DNA of 64,000 nucleotides from NCBI GenBank assembly GCA_020444325.1, contig JAHLLD010000006.1, positions 62,001 through 126,000 on the forward strand, read 5' to 3'. This DNA comes from a bacterium (GTDB taxonomy: Bacteria > Bacteroidota > Ignavibacteria > SZUA-365). The notes under the pieces were generated by a model, which was not told the DNA's origin, did not search any database, and saw nothing but the letters and a program-made list of their open reading frames with translations. The translations under genes and the position numbers were made by a program. Positions 28,101-35,521 of the stretch are shown here, piece after piece (positions within the stretch are counted from its first letter, which is position 1; each line of letters starts with the position of its first letter).

Positions 28101-29715
28101 AAGTTTCCGGCGGAACAGACTCCGCCTTGCCCTGAATAACCTGTCCACTGCTGTTCACCGTCAGTCCAGTGAAGGTGACCGGTACCCTGATCTCGTTGAG
28201 AAATGGGACACTTACGAAACCGCGTCCCTGGAGTCCTCCATTTATGTGGGACATCTCGCTTAGGAGGAGCTGAAATTTCCCTATCGTGATTGTATCACCA
28301 GTCGAAAATTGCGGTGAGGCATCAATACGATTATCCGGTATTTCAGCGATACAGGAACTTTCGCAGCTCGCTATCAGCGTTCCCTCTTTCGTTTTATTCG
28401 TGAACCTGCCGCGCATGCTGGTCACGCTGGGTGAGATGCACCCGGTACCATCGTTCCGAACAGTTGTGGCATCGTAGGCCAAGGTGCATTCCCAAGAGTA
28501 TCGTCCCCAGAAATCAGGCGCAAACGTTACTTCTGATCCAGGGTAATTGACAAATCGAAGCTCACAGAGGTGTCTGTCACGCCATTCCCTCATCAGTACT
28601 TGACTCGTGCCATTCCCTGTGAATGCTACATCCAACACGGCCTCCGCCTGTATCGATTGCCAGTTCGCTTTCGATAATCTCTGCGCGATTTTCCATATTC
28701 GAAGCCGACCGCCAGTAATTGCTTCCTGGTGGATACCATGATCAAGCTCCAAGGTGAAGCGGGGGAGCCCTCCACTGATACTGGCCCCATCCGCCGGTGA
28801 AAATGGGGCCATTGTAAAACAGTCTGCATCAAGCGTCTGACAAAGAAATGAGCAGACCTCGCTTTCCCCTTCATTTCGAAATGCAAGTCGGTTGTTGAGA
28901 TCATAGGCACGAACACGCCAGGCGTACCACCTACCGGGTTCGAGAGCGGGATCTGCAGCTGTGTACTGATACACGGTTGAAGTCAGGTCGCGTTGAATGA
29001 AAAAGGGAAATTCTCCCGGACTTTCGATGGCTGTCTCAGGCGTCTTCCCGTTCAGCACGGGAACAATGATGAGTTCATAGCGCAGGCTGGCCATTGCCTC
29101 TGGTGGAATCCCTGCAACTGGTGTAGACCACTGGAATTGCACAATCTGTGGCTGCGGCAGTTGAACGGGATCACCGCATGGAGGTGTGATCAGCTGAGGG
29201 ACCTCCCCGTACTGGATTTGAATTGTCTGGCAGCCGGCAGGTGCAGGCGAAGAAAGAGGAGCTTTCGTGTCATAATCCAACGCCTGTGCACAGATTGTGT
29301 AATTGCCTTCCGGCAGTCGGCCCGTCCGTGCGACCTCGTCACGAAGCGCCCCGTGTCCCTCAACCTGATCCTGGTTGAATATGGTGTAGTCGTATCCATT
29401 CAGCATCATGATTCCACCGGCCTCGATGGTGAACATCCGCATAGACTGATCCTGCCTGGTGCGAATCTGAAGTCCTCCGGCGTCATTTTCAAGTGTGCCT
29501 GAGAGCCGAAACTCGTACCGCTGATTCAAGTCTGTATTGCGCACGGTCACTTGAATCCGTTCAGGGTGCGCCTCCCAGTCTGCCAGGAGCGGGCTCCACG
29601 GCGTAAGAACCTGTGTTGTAACCTCCAGGGGATACTGCTGTGCCAGGCCTGTTTCTGTGCACATCAGGACTGGCAAGAAAACAAGCAGAGCGAAAGACGT
29701 GGCGAAGCGTTTCAT
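25123..29715 (-). CDS. Very large exported protein, family not recognised
   Basis: 1530 aa with a clear signal peptide (RFATSFALLVFLPVLMCTETGLAQ). The first 150 residues (TTQVLTPWSPLLADW...PEGNYTICAQALDYD) resemble N-terminal regions of large Tannerella-type surface proteins (TANFOR-like), a guess from memory. An Ig/fibronectin-like section follows (QFQWSTPVAGIPPEAM...RWYAWRVRAYDLNN). The long middle and C-terminal part is beta-rich and without known motifs. The C-terminus is cysteine-rich (CPKICYAYGIPYPCGVTTC) with no T9SS tail. It is the second gene of the four-gene unit. It could be a large adhesin or a component of an export complex with the two barrels. Confidence 0.7.
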   Translation of the reverse strand: MKRFATSFALLVFLPVLMCTETGLAQQYPLEVTTQVLTPWSPLLADWEAHPERIQVTVRNTDLNQRYEFRLSGTLENDAGGLQIRTRQDQSMRMFTIEAGGIMMLNGYDYTIFNQDQVEGHGALRDEVARTGRLPEGNYTICAQALDYDTKAPLSSPAPAGCQTIQIQYGEVPQLITPPCGDPVQLPQPQIVQFQWSTPVAGIPPEAMASLRYELIIVPVLNGKTPETAIESPGEFPFFIQRDLTSTVYQYTAADPALEPGRWYAWRVRAYDLNNRLAFRNEGESEVCSFLCQTLDADCFTMAPFSPADGASISGGLPRFTLELDHGIHQEAITGGRLRIWKIAQRLSKANWQSIQAEAVLDVAFTGNGTSQVLMREWRDRHLCELRFVNYPGSEVTFAPDFWGRYSWECTLAYDATTVRNDGTGCISPSVTSMRGRFTNKTKEGTLIASCESSCIAEIPDNRIDASPQFSTGDTITIGKFQLLLSEMSHINGGLQGRGFVSVPFLNEIRVPVTFTGLTVNSSGQVIQGKAESVPPETSSTESTADFAQRMQELCATPTRWTSQLYGKEVEFPIGFDNVTYGKRNIIAVTGMTFDVTRAELRMSYVEDISTWLPYADAKLVYAGTCCMHTDGFDNGNVSAPLIETKEFSSNSTIGYTLNKEENSVVLNCNGLQGYHVDIHARFPRSWLLPVSSTGEIDAKAQSRVTARIQTTVENLSDWIAKAEFPCDIVATDLPGMKFSADKIVFDASSTNDPENAMYPSWISSSGGKAGRRGFVSTFCKATHELIRRPNGKGVMIPVNGLFISKNGLSAEIDQEAVVGKVTGAQIGGWLTTIEDAHLKIRNNSVVKSTFNGSLRVPISTEPIPYSCSLQSLYKASHKTSYQGRLTSRDIPASLWHARMTVQKNASINFRKQASGNFSATLLIHGTMDLRSGESSIPLIRIPGLRFQDFEIIQNDTGLRFISGDWWVDAKEDANQITVAGFPVAVVGSPRIRKRGAQKPSSSSNRDQSPTNASSADRTYSLTLPLSYTFANGTSAWSCEGGFSALGEISEQNGVPQPEFKRHQVEDISIDVDVSSYMHLDGEIHFYHGDDNYGHGFRGTAVASLKRGLISHVDGIFQAGNVKAKGVANDRLRYWFFDTRTLFKDPYPITQSIGWYGLGGGAWYHMSRTGKDPKFPVTSGELHKTSIGTSMSGYTYLPDADASLGLKMMGTFAPMPEAGANRFNCDVDVIAQFNRHGGMSTLSLNGQGYLLAPIDKREKYVAKLKLRIDYDLDDQIIDGRLQLITPPPEPRQSGGGIFGRAVQNLTRTPRLESNNPTARLKIDIPEKKWFFKLGSPPKRAEVRLDPFGRIKAYFLVGNDLGSGRSDGLYAGLKLEWTISRCIPYSYLEMCAGLDFAAFCDAELLHYKGMQCGGYKPVGFYGWYMNGSLKSSVTPWLKVEWDGFDTGIRIPCPKICYAYGIPYPCGVTTCAVEIPGGSKRLSLGRLERTFSFGGPKPLWAATHINIDCTVIPHIKIKQGLNLTLGNRCNPK

Positions 29716-29754
29716 GGGTAGTTCACATTTATGATTATCGTACCAGCGTTACTG

Positions 29755-31482
29755 TTAAAGAGGGGGCACACCCCTGGCACCTGCGCCCATAGTCCAATCC
29801 AGTGAATGTGAGTAATCGAGTGTCGCTGTCATTTCTCTGAAACTCGGATGCAGCTGCGTTTCCCCGTCATTCTGACTGGCATAAAGCGCCAGGCCAATTC
29901 GATCGATACGAGATAGTGCGTAGCTTAATCTCGCTGTCTCGGTTAATGTGCGTGCGATACCGAAGGTCCCGTTGTGCATGTGCGAATAGCCAACGCTCAG
30001 GCTCAATTGCAGTGCGTCGTTGAACACGCGTGAAGATGCAGAAATATTGATCCCGAGGATGCGAGTATCACCGATCGCATTTTGCGTGTTCGAATACGTC
30101 AGAAACGTGCTGCCGCTCAACGGAGATTTTTTAGTGGCCAGTGTATATGAAAAGGATGTCATAAGGGTAGTTGATTCCGTGAATTGGCTGGTAAAAGCAT
30201 TCAGATCATCATACTGCATGAACGAAGCAGTCAGCAGGAACATGTGTCGAAGTATGTCAGATTCAAGCACGGCGCGAGGTGTGATTGAGATCATGGAATT
30301 CACATTGCGCACTCGAATGGAATCGTTGATCAAACCGCGCTCTGCCACCTGGCTCGTGGAGAAGTTGGATACCCTTGCATCGATCCCCCAGGCCACGTCC
30401 GATGTCCAGCCGACGTTCGCGGAAGTAATCATGCGTGAGGTCGTTGCAGTCTTGTTCCCTCCAACATTATCACTTTGTACCCCGAGAGAACCCGACACAC
30501 GCATCTTACCGGAGAATAGCCGAAAGCTCGGTGCGACCGTAAAGTTTCTCACATCGGTATTGAAAAAATATGCACCGAGGGATGTATAATCTGGCTCGAT
30601 AACCTCATACCCGAGCCTCAGGCCCATATGAGGAAGGGTAAACGTCAGACCACCTCGACCCGCAAACGCGAGCGAACTCGACGTACGCAGATTGAAGTAT
30701 GGTTCAAGTTCCTTCAGATACTCATACTGGACATCAGAGGAAAATCCACCAGCATGGATTGAGGGAGAGCGAAGGTCGCGTGTCAGGAGACTTCCGGCTA
30801 TCTCAACATCCATAGTCATCTTCTCGTTGGCACCGATGACGAGATTCAAACCGACTGTCGCATTCTCCATGGGCAGGACGCCAGGAGGCGCGTGTGACAG
30901 TGACGTCGTATCATCCTGTGCATAGAACAAACTGATTCCGCCACGCAACCATCCCGCGGATAGCTCACACTTTGCTCCCCCACCCATTCGACGATATGCG
31001 GGAATAGCATACCGATTTGTGGGATCTTCATCAACGGCTCGCTGCAGTCGACCATAAAGAGCCGAGATATAGAGGAAATCAGGTTGAATCTCGATCCCTG
31101 CACCGAGGAACCGCACACCGGCATTTGTGTACCGCGACCAGGGAATAGATGAATACCCGGCATGCAGCGTGATGGATTTCCATCGAGGCCTGATACCGAA
31201 TTCATTAAACGGCTGCTGAAATGCACGCTCCCTTTCCGAGATAGTGACGCTCACCGGAATTTCCACGTCATAGATGCTCACAACGGCCGATCCCGACAAG
31301 AGCCATGAAAAGGGCTCATGTCGGCGTTGCATACCCGTCATCGAATTCCCTGTCATCGAAGCATTGACGGAGCCTCGAAGTCGGAAGGGATTCGTCTGAT
31401 CAATCTGCGTAAGATCCTGTCCATTTGAACTTGAGCAGGCGAGAATCAAACTTAGATACAATAGAAATAGCCAATGCTTCAT
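29755..31482 (-). CDS. Large outer-membrane barrel protein, possible lipoprotein
   Basis: 575 aa from the ATG at 31482, which has GGAAGAAAT upstream and begins a signal sequence (KHWLFLLYLSLILACSS). The LILAC stretch could be a lipobox. The rest is dense in amphipathic strands (RMRVSGSLGVQSDNVGG, LQLSLSVGYSHMHNG, RIGLALYASQNDGE), typical of a barrel of 20 or more strands. The ORF ends GARGVPPL. It is the first gene of the four-gene unit (gaps 39 and 58 bases, then a 4-base overlap). No family is recognised. Secretion or anchoring of the two big exported proteins is a plausible role. Confidence 0.7.
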   Translation of the reverse strand: MKHWLFLLYLSLILACSSSNGQDLTQIDQTNPFRLRGSVNASMTGNSMTGMQRRHEPFSWLLSGSAVVSIYDVEIPVSVTISERERAFQQPFNEFGIRPRWKSITLHAGYSSIPWSRYTNAGVRFLGAGIEIQPDFLYISALYGRLQRAVDEDPTNRYAIPAYRRMGGGAKCELSAGWLRGGISLFYAQDDTTSLSHAPPGVLPMENATVGLNLVIGANEKMTMDVEIAGSLLTRDLRSPSIHAGGFSSDVQYEYLKELEPYFNLRTSSSLAFAGRGGLTFTLPHMGLRLGYEVIEPDYTSLGAYFFNTDVRNFTVAPSFRLFSGKMRVSGSLGVQSDNVGGNKTATTSRMITSANVGWTSDVAWGIDARVSNFSTSQVAERGLINDSIRVRNVNSMISITPRAVLESDILRHMFLLTASFMQYDDLNAFTSQFTESTTLMTSFSYTLATKKSPLSGSTFLTYSNTQNAIGDTRILGINISASSRVFNDALQLSLSVGYSHMHNGTFGIARTLTETARLSYALSRIDRIGLALYASQNDGETQLHPSFREMTATLDYSHSLDWTMGAGARGVPPL

Positions 31483-31527
31483 GGGCATTTCTTCCCACAA
31501 AAGGAGGCCGGGAGTAGAGTCCGCCAC

Positions 31528-31770
31528 CCTCTAAAGATAAAATCATCTTAATCGACGGCTTACCTTATTAAATATTCCCTACAAATCCAAGAGCGACGCA
31601 GAAAATTAAACATCGAATTTTTTCAACGCATTGATTATCTGCGTTTTACTCCCTAAAAAAAAATGCACGCGTTCATTCGTGATCGGGCTCCGCAAGATTA
31701 GGCATTCACCATTTGGCCTGATGAACTCAAGCAAGCGTCCGTATCATGGTGCTTATTGAGGGGGCTGGTG
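31528..31770. other. AT-rich intergenic region
   Basis: Promoter-side region of the surface operon. Contains runs of A/T and a nine-A tract at 31656-31664, which is a T tract on the minus strand with only a weak hairpin ahead of it. I see no gene here. Confidence 0.3.
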
Positions 31771-31831
31771 ATTGGCTCCAACCTTGAAGCAGGCTTCAAA
31801 GAAACCGATGGAACTGTGACAGTGGCCAGTC
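31771..31831 (+). pseudogene. Fragment of a HigA-type antitoxin gene
   Basis: Translates NLEAGFKETDGTVTVAS and aligns with YLEACFEEANGDTAFIA of the intact antitoxin at 21362-21661. Matching DNA includes ACCTTGAAGC and ATGGA in register. It stands immediately beside the intact UDG gene, the same arrangement and orientation as at 21.4-21.9 kb, where the antitoxin is intact and the UDG is broken. Confidence 0.6.
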
Positions 31832-32572
31832 TCAACCCAGCTTCTTCAGCCGCATCTTCATTCCTGGCAACAGCTCTGCGAGTACCGCAGCCCATTTATT
31901 CTTCCGGCCGCTTTTCTGTTTGGAGCTCGCTCGCATAACGATGCCTGGATGCGGCAGACAGAAAACCGTCTGCTTGGTCCCTTCGATGTCAATCTCGCGA
32001 GGGTGACCGTCGAACATCTGCTTCGCGGCGGTGCTGCCGACGCCACACAGCAGTTTCGTGACTTCTTCGCCGAGGAGGATGACTGCTTTTGGCCGGGCAA
32101 CTTCCAGTTCGATTTTCAAAAGGGGATGAGATTTTTCGGCGAAGGATGCGAATTTGCTGCGACTCTCTTCGACCTTCTTCCCGAGCGCTTTGTATTTCGC
32201 GACATGCCCTGGCTTGAAGAGAAACACCTTCACAAGATTCGTCAGCCAGAGATCCTTCAGCCCCAATCCGAGCCGATTCAAGTAGTGTTCCTGAAGCTCC
32301 GTTCCAGCTCGGACATCACGAACTTGTGCACCATCGAAGTATTTCTGTGTGGAAAATGGTGCGTCAATGTCGGCGACGGGCACATCGCGCTCCCTGCCGA
32401 TCGTGGCGAACTTGGCTGTCGGATATGCGCCGATAATCATGACACCATCTGTTGCGGTCTGTACTGGCACCACCGGTTGCAGCGGATTGCCATGCAAATA
32501 AGTGGGATGGTAGTCAAGCTGGTCGAGATACCCGGTCGCGAGTTTTTTCTGGAATGCTTGGATGGTTGGCAT
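31832..32572 (-). CDS. Uracil-DNA glycosylase family protein
   Basis: 246 aa. The ATG at 32572 follows AGAGGATTG; a TTG at 32578 would overlap the previous stop. The order of blocks fits the UDG superfamily: MIIGAYPTAKFATIG for the water-activating/base-stacking motif, LWLTNLVKVFLF for the asparagine strand, and VFCLPHPGIVMR for the histidine-proline leucine-loop motif. The canonical catalytic Asp of family 1 is not obvious, so substrate choice is open; a modified rather than plain uracil base is possible. It is the last gene of the McrBC unit, two bases after the PD-(D/E)XK gene. A broken copy lies at 21.7 kb. Confidence 0.78.
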   Translation of the reverse strand: MPTIQAFQKKLATGYLDQLDYHPTYLHGNPLQPVVPVQTATDGVMIIGAYPTAKFATIGRERDVPVADIDAPFSTQKYFDGAQVRDVRAGTELQEHYLNRLGLGLKDLWLTNLVKVFLFKPGHVAKYKALGKKVEESRSKFASFAEKSHPLLKIELEVARPKAVILLGEEVTKLLCGVGSTAAKQMFDGHPREIDIEGTKQTVFCLPHPGIVMRASSKQKSGRKNKWAAVLAELLPGMKMRLKKLG

Positions 32573-32574
32573 GG

Positions 32575-33750
32575 TCAATCCTCTGATTGAGCGGAAGAAT
32601 TGAAAAGATCGGTCATTGCTTGAAACAGTGTGTCAAGTGATTCACCGCTTACGTCTTCCAGGTTTACGTACCTCTTTCGATTTTCCAGTATCCTGTTGGC
32701 TGCACTGATGTGGGAAATCTTTTCCCGGTAGGACTGGAATCGCTCAATGCCCATACCGTACAGGTCCATATCATCTTCCCTGATGATGCTGATCGCCCAG
32801 TCTGGAAATGCATACATGACGCTCTGTGTATCCTCGCCAATTTTGATACGGAGACTGAATCCCTTCACTCCCCAGTTCATGGACCAGCCGATCCCCTCCC
32901 ACGCATCCAGCCACTTTTCAAAGACCGGACGCAGGTCAAGCCGGACCTGGTTAAGAAACAGCATCCGGTTCGTCTTTCCGCGTGGACTGCTCTTGTCATC
33001 GTCCTCGACCGCGATCTCGACTTTGGGTCGCTCTCCTTTGTACTGAATCTGAACGACACCACGGACCTTCTCGACTGTCTTACCCACGACATCAGGAATC
33101 ACGAGGAGCGGCCATTCTGACCCCTCCTCGACCCGATGGAGGTGGAGTTCAACGAGTCCGAGTCGAAAATTCAATCCCGGGACCCCGGATATGGATGAGC
33201 TGAGCAACGCAAGGTTTGGCGAAATTCGATCACCAACAATCAGCAACAGGAACTCTCCTGCAAGGAGCGACGAAATGAGCTGCTCCTGGAAGCTTTCAAA
33301 CTTCACGCCTGCTTCGAGAAGCGGAGCTTCAACCAGAGCAGCGAAAGTACTCGTCTCACCAGGATTCGAACGCAGAGACTTGTTCACTTTCGTCTCAAAA
33401 TCATCATAACTCCACCTGGACAACTCTTTCGCGTAATCTATGATTTGAGCTACGACAGTGCGGTGTTTCTCGGGATTCTTCCAGAGTTTTGTCTCGACGA
33501 TGATGAGCTTGCCGTGTGGACTCACCAGAAGAAGATCAATGTATCCCGCTGGCGTCTCCACCTCACGACCAATGGGTATTGCCGGGAAGAAGCTTTCATC
33601 GAATTCAGCCACCGGAAGCACCTGAGGTTTCTCAAAGAGCAGCGCCTGCACCCAGGCTTCGTCGATATCGCCGCCTGAATTCACCTCCTGCCGCGGCAGC
33701 AGTCGTCCAGGATCAGATTTCTCCCTGAAAAATACTGGCTGCATTTCCAT
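32575..33750 (-). CDS. PD-(D/E)XK nuclease-like protein
   Basis: 391 aa. The N-terminal part holds a nuclease core: GYIDLLLVSPHGKLIIVETK gives D72 followed by E86-x-K88, the PD-(D/E)XK pattern. A helix (RTVVAQIIDYAKELS) with the usual downstream Q follows. The C-terminal 200 residues are of mixed fold, with DUF4268-like features near its end; I do not recognise a target-binding domain. Genes of this type often accompany restriction systems. Here it follows the 126-aa gene by 38 bases and precedes the UDG-family gene, so it belongs to the McrBC unit. Cleavage activity is inferred from the motif only. Confidence 0.75.
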   Translation of the reverse strand: MEMQPVFFREKSDPGRLLPRQEVNSGGDIDEAWVQALLFEKPQVLPVAEFDESFFPAIPIGREVETPAGYIDLLLVSPHGKLIIVETKLWKNPEKHRTVVAQIIDYAKELSRWSYDDFETKVNKSLRSNPGETSTFAALVEAPLLEAGVKFESFQEQLISSLLAGEFLLLIVGDRISPNLALLSSSISGVPGLNFRLGLVELHLHRVEEGSEWPLLVIPDVVGKTVEKVRGVVQIQYKGERPKVEIAVEDDDKSSPRGKTNRMLFLNQVRLDLRPVFEKWLDAWEGIGWSMNWGVKGFSLRIKIGEDTQSVMYAFPDWAISIIREDDMDLYGMGIERFQSYREKISHISAANRILENRKRYVNLEDVSGESLDTLFQAMTDLFNSSAQSED

Positions 33751-33788
33751 ATTAACTCCTCATGAGAATTCTGATTACTAACATTCCA

Positions 33789-34169
33789 CTACCAGTATCC
33801 CCGCGTTTCATTCTCCATCGCCGCCTGCAAGTCTGCATCATTGTCCACCGTAATATTGAAATGGATCTTCAGCCACCTCGCAGAAAGGGCGTGCAACAAT
33901 ACCGTCATCCGCCTTTCAGGTTCATCAAGGTGCTCCGCGATCATGAAGGATTGCGTACGAAACAGTGTTCTCAAGGGATACACTTTATTCTGCACTCCGG
34001 CTGGATAAGCTGCGTGGAAGAAAGCAAGATCAAACTCCCGACCACCGGATTGACGCGGTGAGAACCGTTGGACCTTTACCGGAGAATACCAGCGTTGGAC
34101 CTCATCGGTGCTGTCCATGATAAACTCCATGGCATACCAGTTTCCAGGAACAATTGTAAACCGCTTCAT
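33789..34169 (-). CDS. Unknown protein in the McrBC unit
   Basis: 126 aa. The ATG at 34169 overlaps the McrC stop (ATGA), which supports it as real and co-translated. No signal peptide, membrane segment or motif is recognised. The sequence is mixed alpha/beta with aromatic residues (GNWYAMEF, VQRWYSPVKVQRF, ARWLKIHFNIT) and a short acidic region. It could be a small specificity or inhibitor subunit. That rests only on its position between mcrC and the nuclease gene. Confidence 0.65.
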   Translation of the reverse strand: MKRFTIVPGNWYAMEFIMDSTDEVQRWYSPVKVQRFSPRQSGGREFDLAFFHAAYPAGVQNKVYPLRTLFRTQSFMIAEHLDEPERRMTVLLHALSARWLKIHFNITVDNDADLQAAMENETRGYW

Positions 34170-35521
34170 GTGTGTTTCTGAACTGCTGTGTCAGAGAGAG
34201 CGTCATCATTTAAAATCTTCAGTAGCCGGTTGCGGCAATCAGTGATCGCTGTGTCACCAGCAAGATGTGCGGTATGCCGCAGAATATGTGATACGGGCAG
34301 ACCGATGATCCAGATTCGTGCGCCCATCCTGCCCCGCGCGTCCTGGATTCGCAAGCTGCGGTATTCAAACTGCTCGGTCTCGGATGGGTAAAAGAGGCAT
34401 GCCCGCCGAATGTCTTTATCGTAGGCGTAGGAGTACAGGAAAAGCTGATAGAGGTCAGAGTTAGAGACGTCGTATGTGTCCAGTCGCTTGTACTTTGAGT
34501 CAGCAACGAGCCAGCGACTGGGTACCGCCGTATCGCGCAATACAATATCAGGTCGAATTCGCTTGCGTCCTTTCCCTTCATCCCAGACGATGTGCATGGC
34601 CCTGCTCTCCTGCGTCCGGACACGGACGGTGCTCCCGAAGAACATCTGCTGGAGAAACCTCTCTACAAATCCCTGGAAAATGGCGTTCATGTCGAGGAGG
34701 AAAGAGTAGCTCCGCAGCGATGCCCTCGTGAAGACATCCTCAACGCCGATGCCACGAAGCAGCATGCGCGCATAGCCATGCGCAGAACGGTAATGTCTGT
34801 TCTGCCGGTGATATTGAAACTCCTCATCCGCGATTGAAGGATCCACCCACCGGATATCGCAGAGTTCTGAAAATATGGCATGAAGACGGCGATGGCGCGG
34901 TTGAATCGCCCTGGGGGGAATAAGCTTCGCACAGAGTTCGAGTCCTGCAAGAACGAGTAAATTATCGGCGATCAGAGGCGAATACTCATCGTATCGGCAA
35001 TGGAGTAGATCAAGAGCACCGAAGCGCTTCCGGTACTGCTTCTGCATATCTAGACTCCCACGTAGAACGGGCAGAGCATCTTCTTCCAGAAGGTAGTCCC
35101 GTATGATACCCCGCCTCACCAAATGCAGGGTCGAGAAAACGAACATCGTCATGACCAGGTCCAGCAGATTATCCTCACCGGAAGTCATCCACTCTTCCTC
35201 TTTCAGGATCGACAGTCCTTCGCTCCCATACACGTAGGCGATCAGTCTTACCAGATCGAGATGCCCTCCGCTGAACTTGGGCCGAATCTGAAAGGAGAGT
35301 TCCGGTGTTCGTACAACACCGACCCACTGCGTGGTGCGAATGTGCAATCCCTCCACCCCGTCGATTACCGATAGAGCGTTTCGTTTCTGCGCAGCAAGCT
35401 GCTCAAGTGCTGCGCGGTCCGCTGCCGAAAGGTGCTGCCCGTGGATAACTTTCCCGGCTTCCCATTCCCGCAGTTCCAGAACAGGAGTCGCACGCAGTTT
35501 TTGTGCCGGAGCGTCAATCAT
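34166..35521 (-). CDS. mcrC: McrC-like nuclease subunit
   Basis: 451 aa. The ATG at 35521 overlaps the end of mcrB by eight bases and begins a normal McrC (IDAPAQKLRATPVLELREWE); the longer open frame reads through mcrB. The N-terminal half has the DNA-binding/interaction region (FQIRPKFSGGHLDLVRLIAY). The C-terminal PD-(D/E)XK site is IRPDIVLRDTAVPSRWLVAD followed by SKYK, so the catalytic D, D and K are kept. It acts with the McrB motor to cut DNA carrying modified cytosine. It is followed by an overlapping small gene. Confidence 0.88.
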   Translation of the reverse strand: MIDAPAQKLRATPVLELREWEAGKVIHGQHLSAADRAALEQLAAQKRNALSVIDGVEGLHIRTTQWVGVVRTPELSFQIRPKFSGGHLDLVRLIAYVYGSEGLSILKEEEWMTSGEDNLLDLVMTMFVFSTLHLVRRGIIRDYLLEEDALPVLRGSLDMQKQYRKRFGALDLLHCRYDEYSPLIADNLLVLAGLELCAKLIPPRAIQPRHRRLHAIFSELCDIRWVDPSIADEEFQYHRQNRHYRSAHGYARMLLRGIGVEDVFTRASLRSYSFLLDMNAIFQGFVERFLQQMFFGSTVRVRTQESRAMHIVWDEGKGRKRIRPDIVLRDTAVPSRWLVADSKYKRLDTYDVSNSDLYQLFLYSYAYDKDIRRACLFYPSETEQFEYRSLRIQDARGRMGARIWIIGLPVSHILRHTAHLAGDTAITDCRNRLLKILNDDALSDTAVQKHT

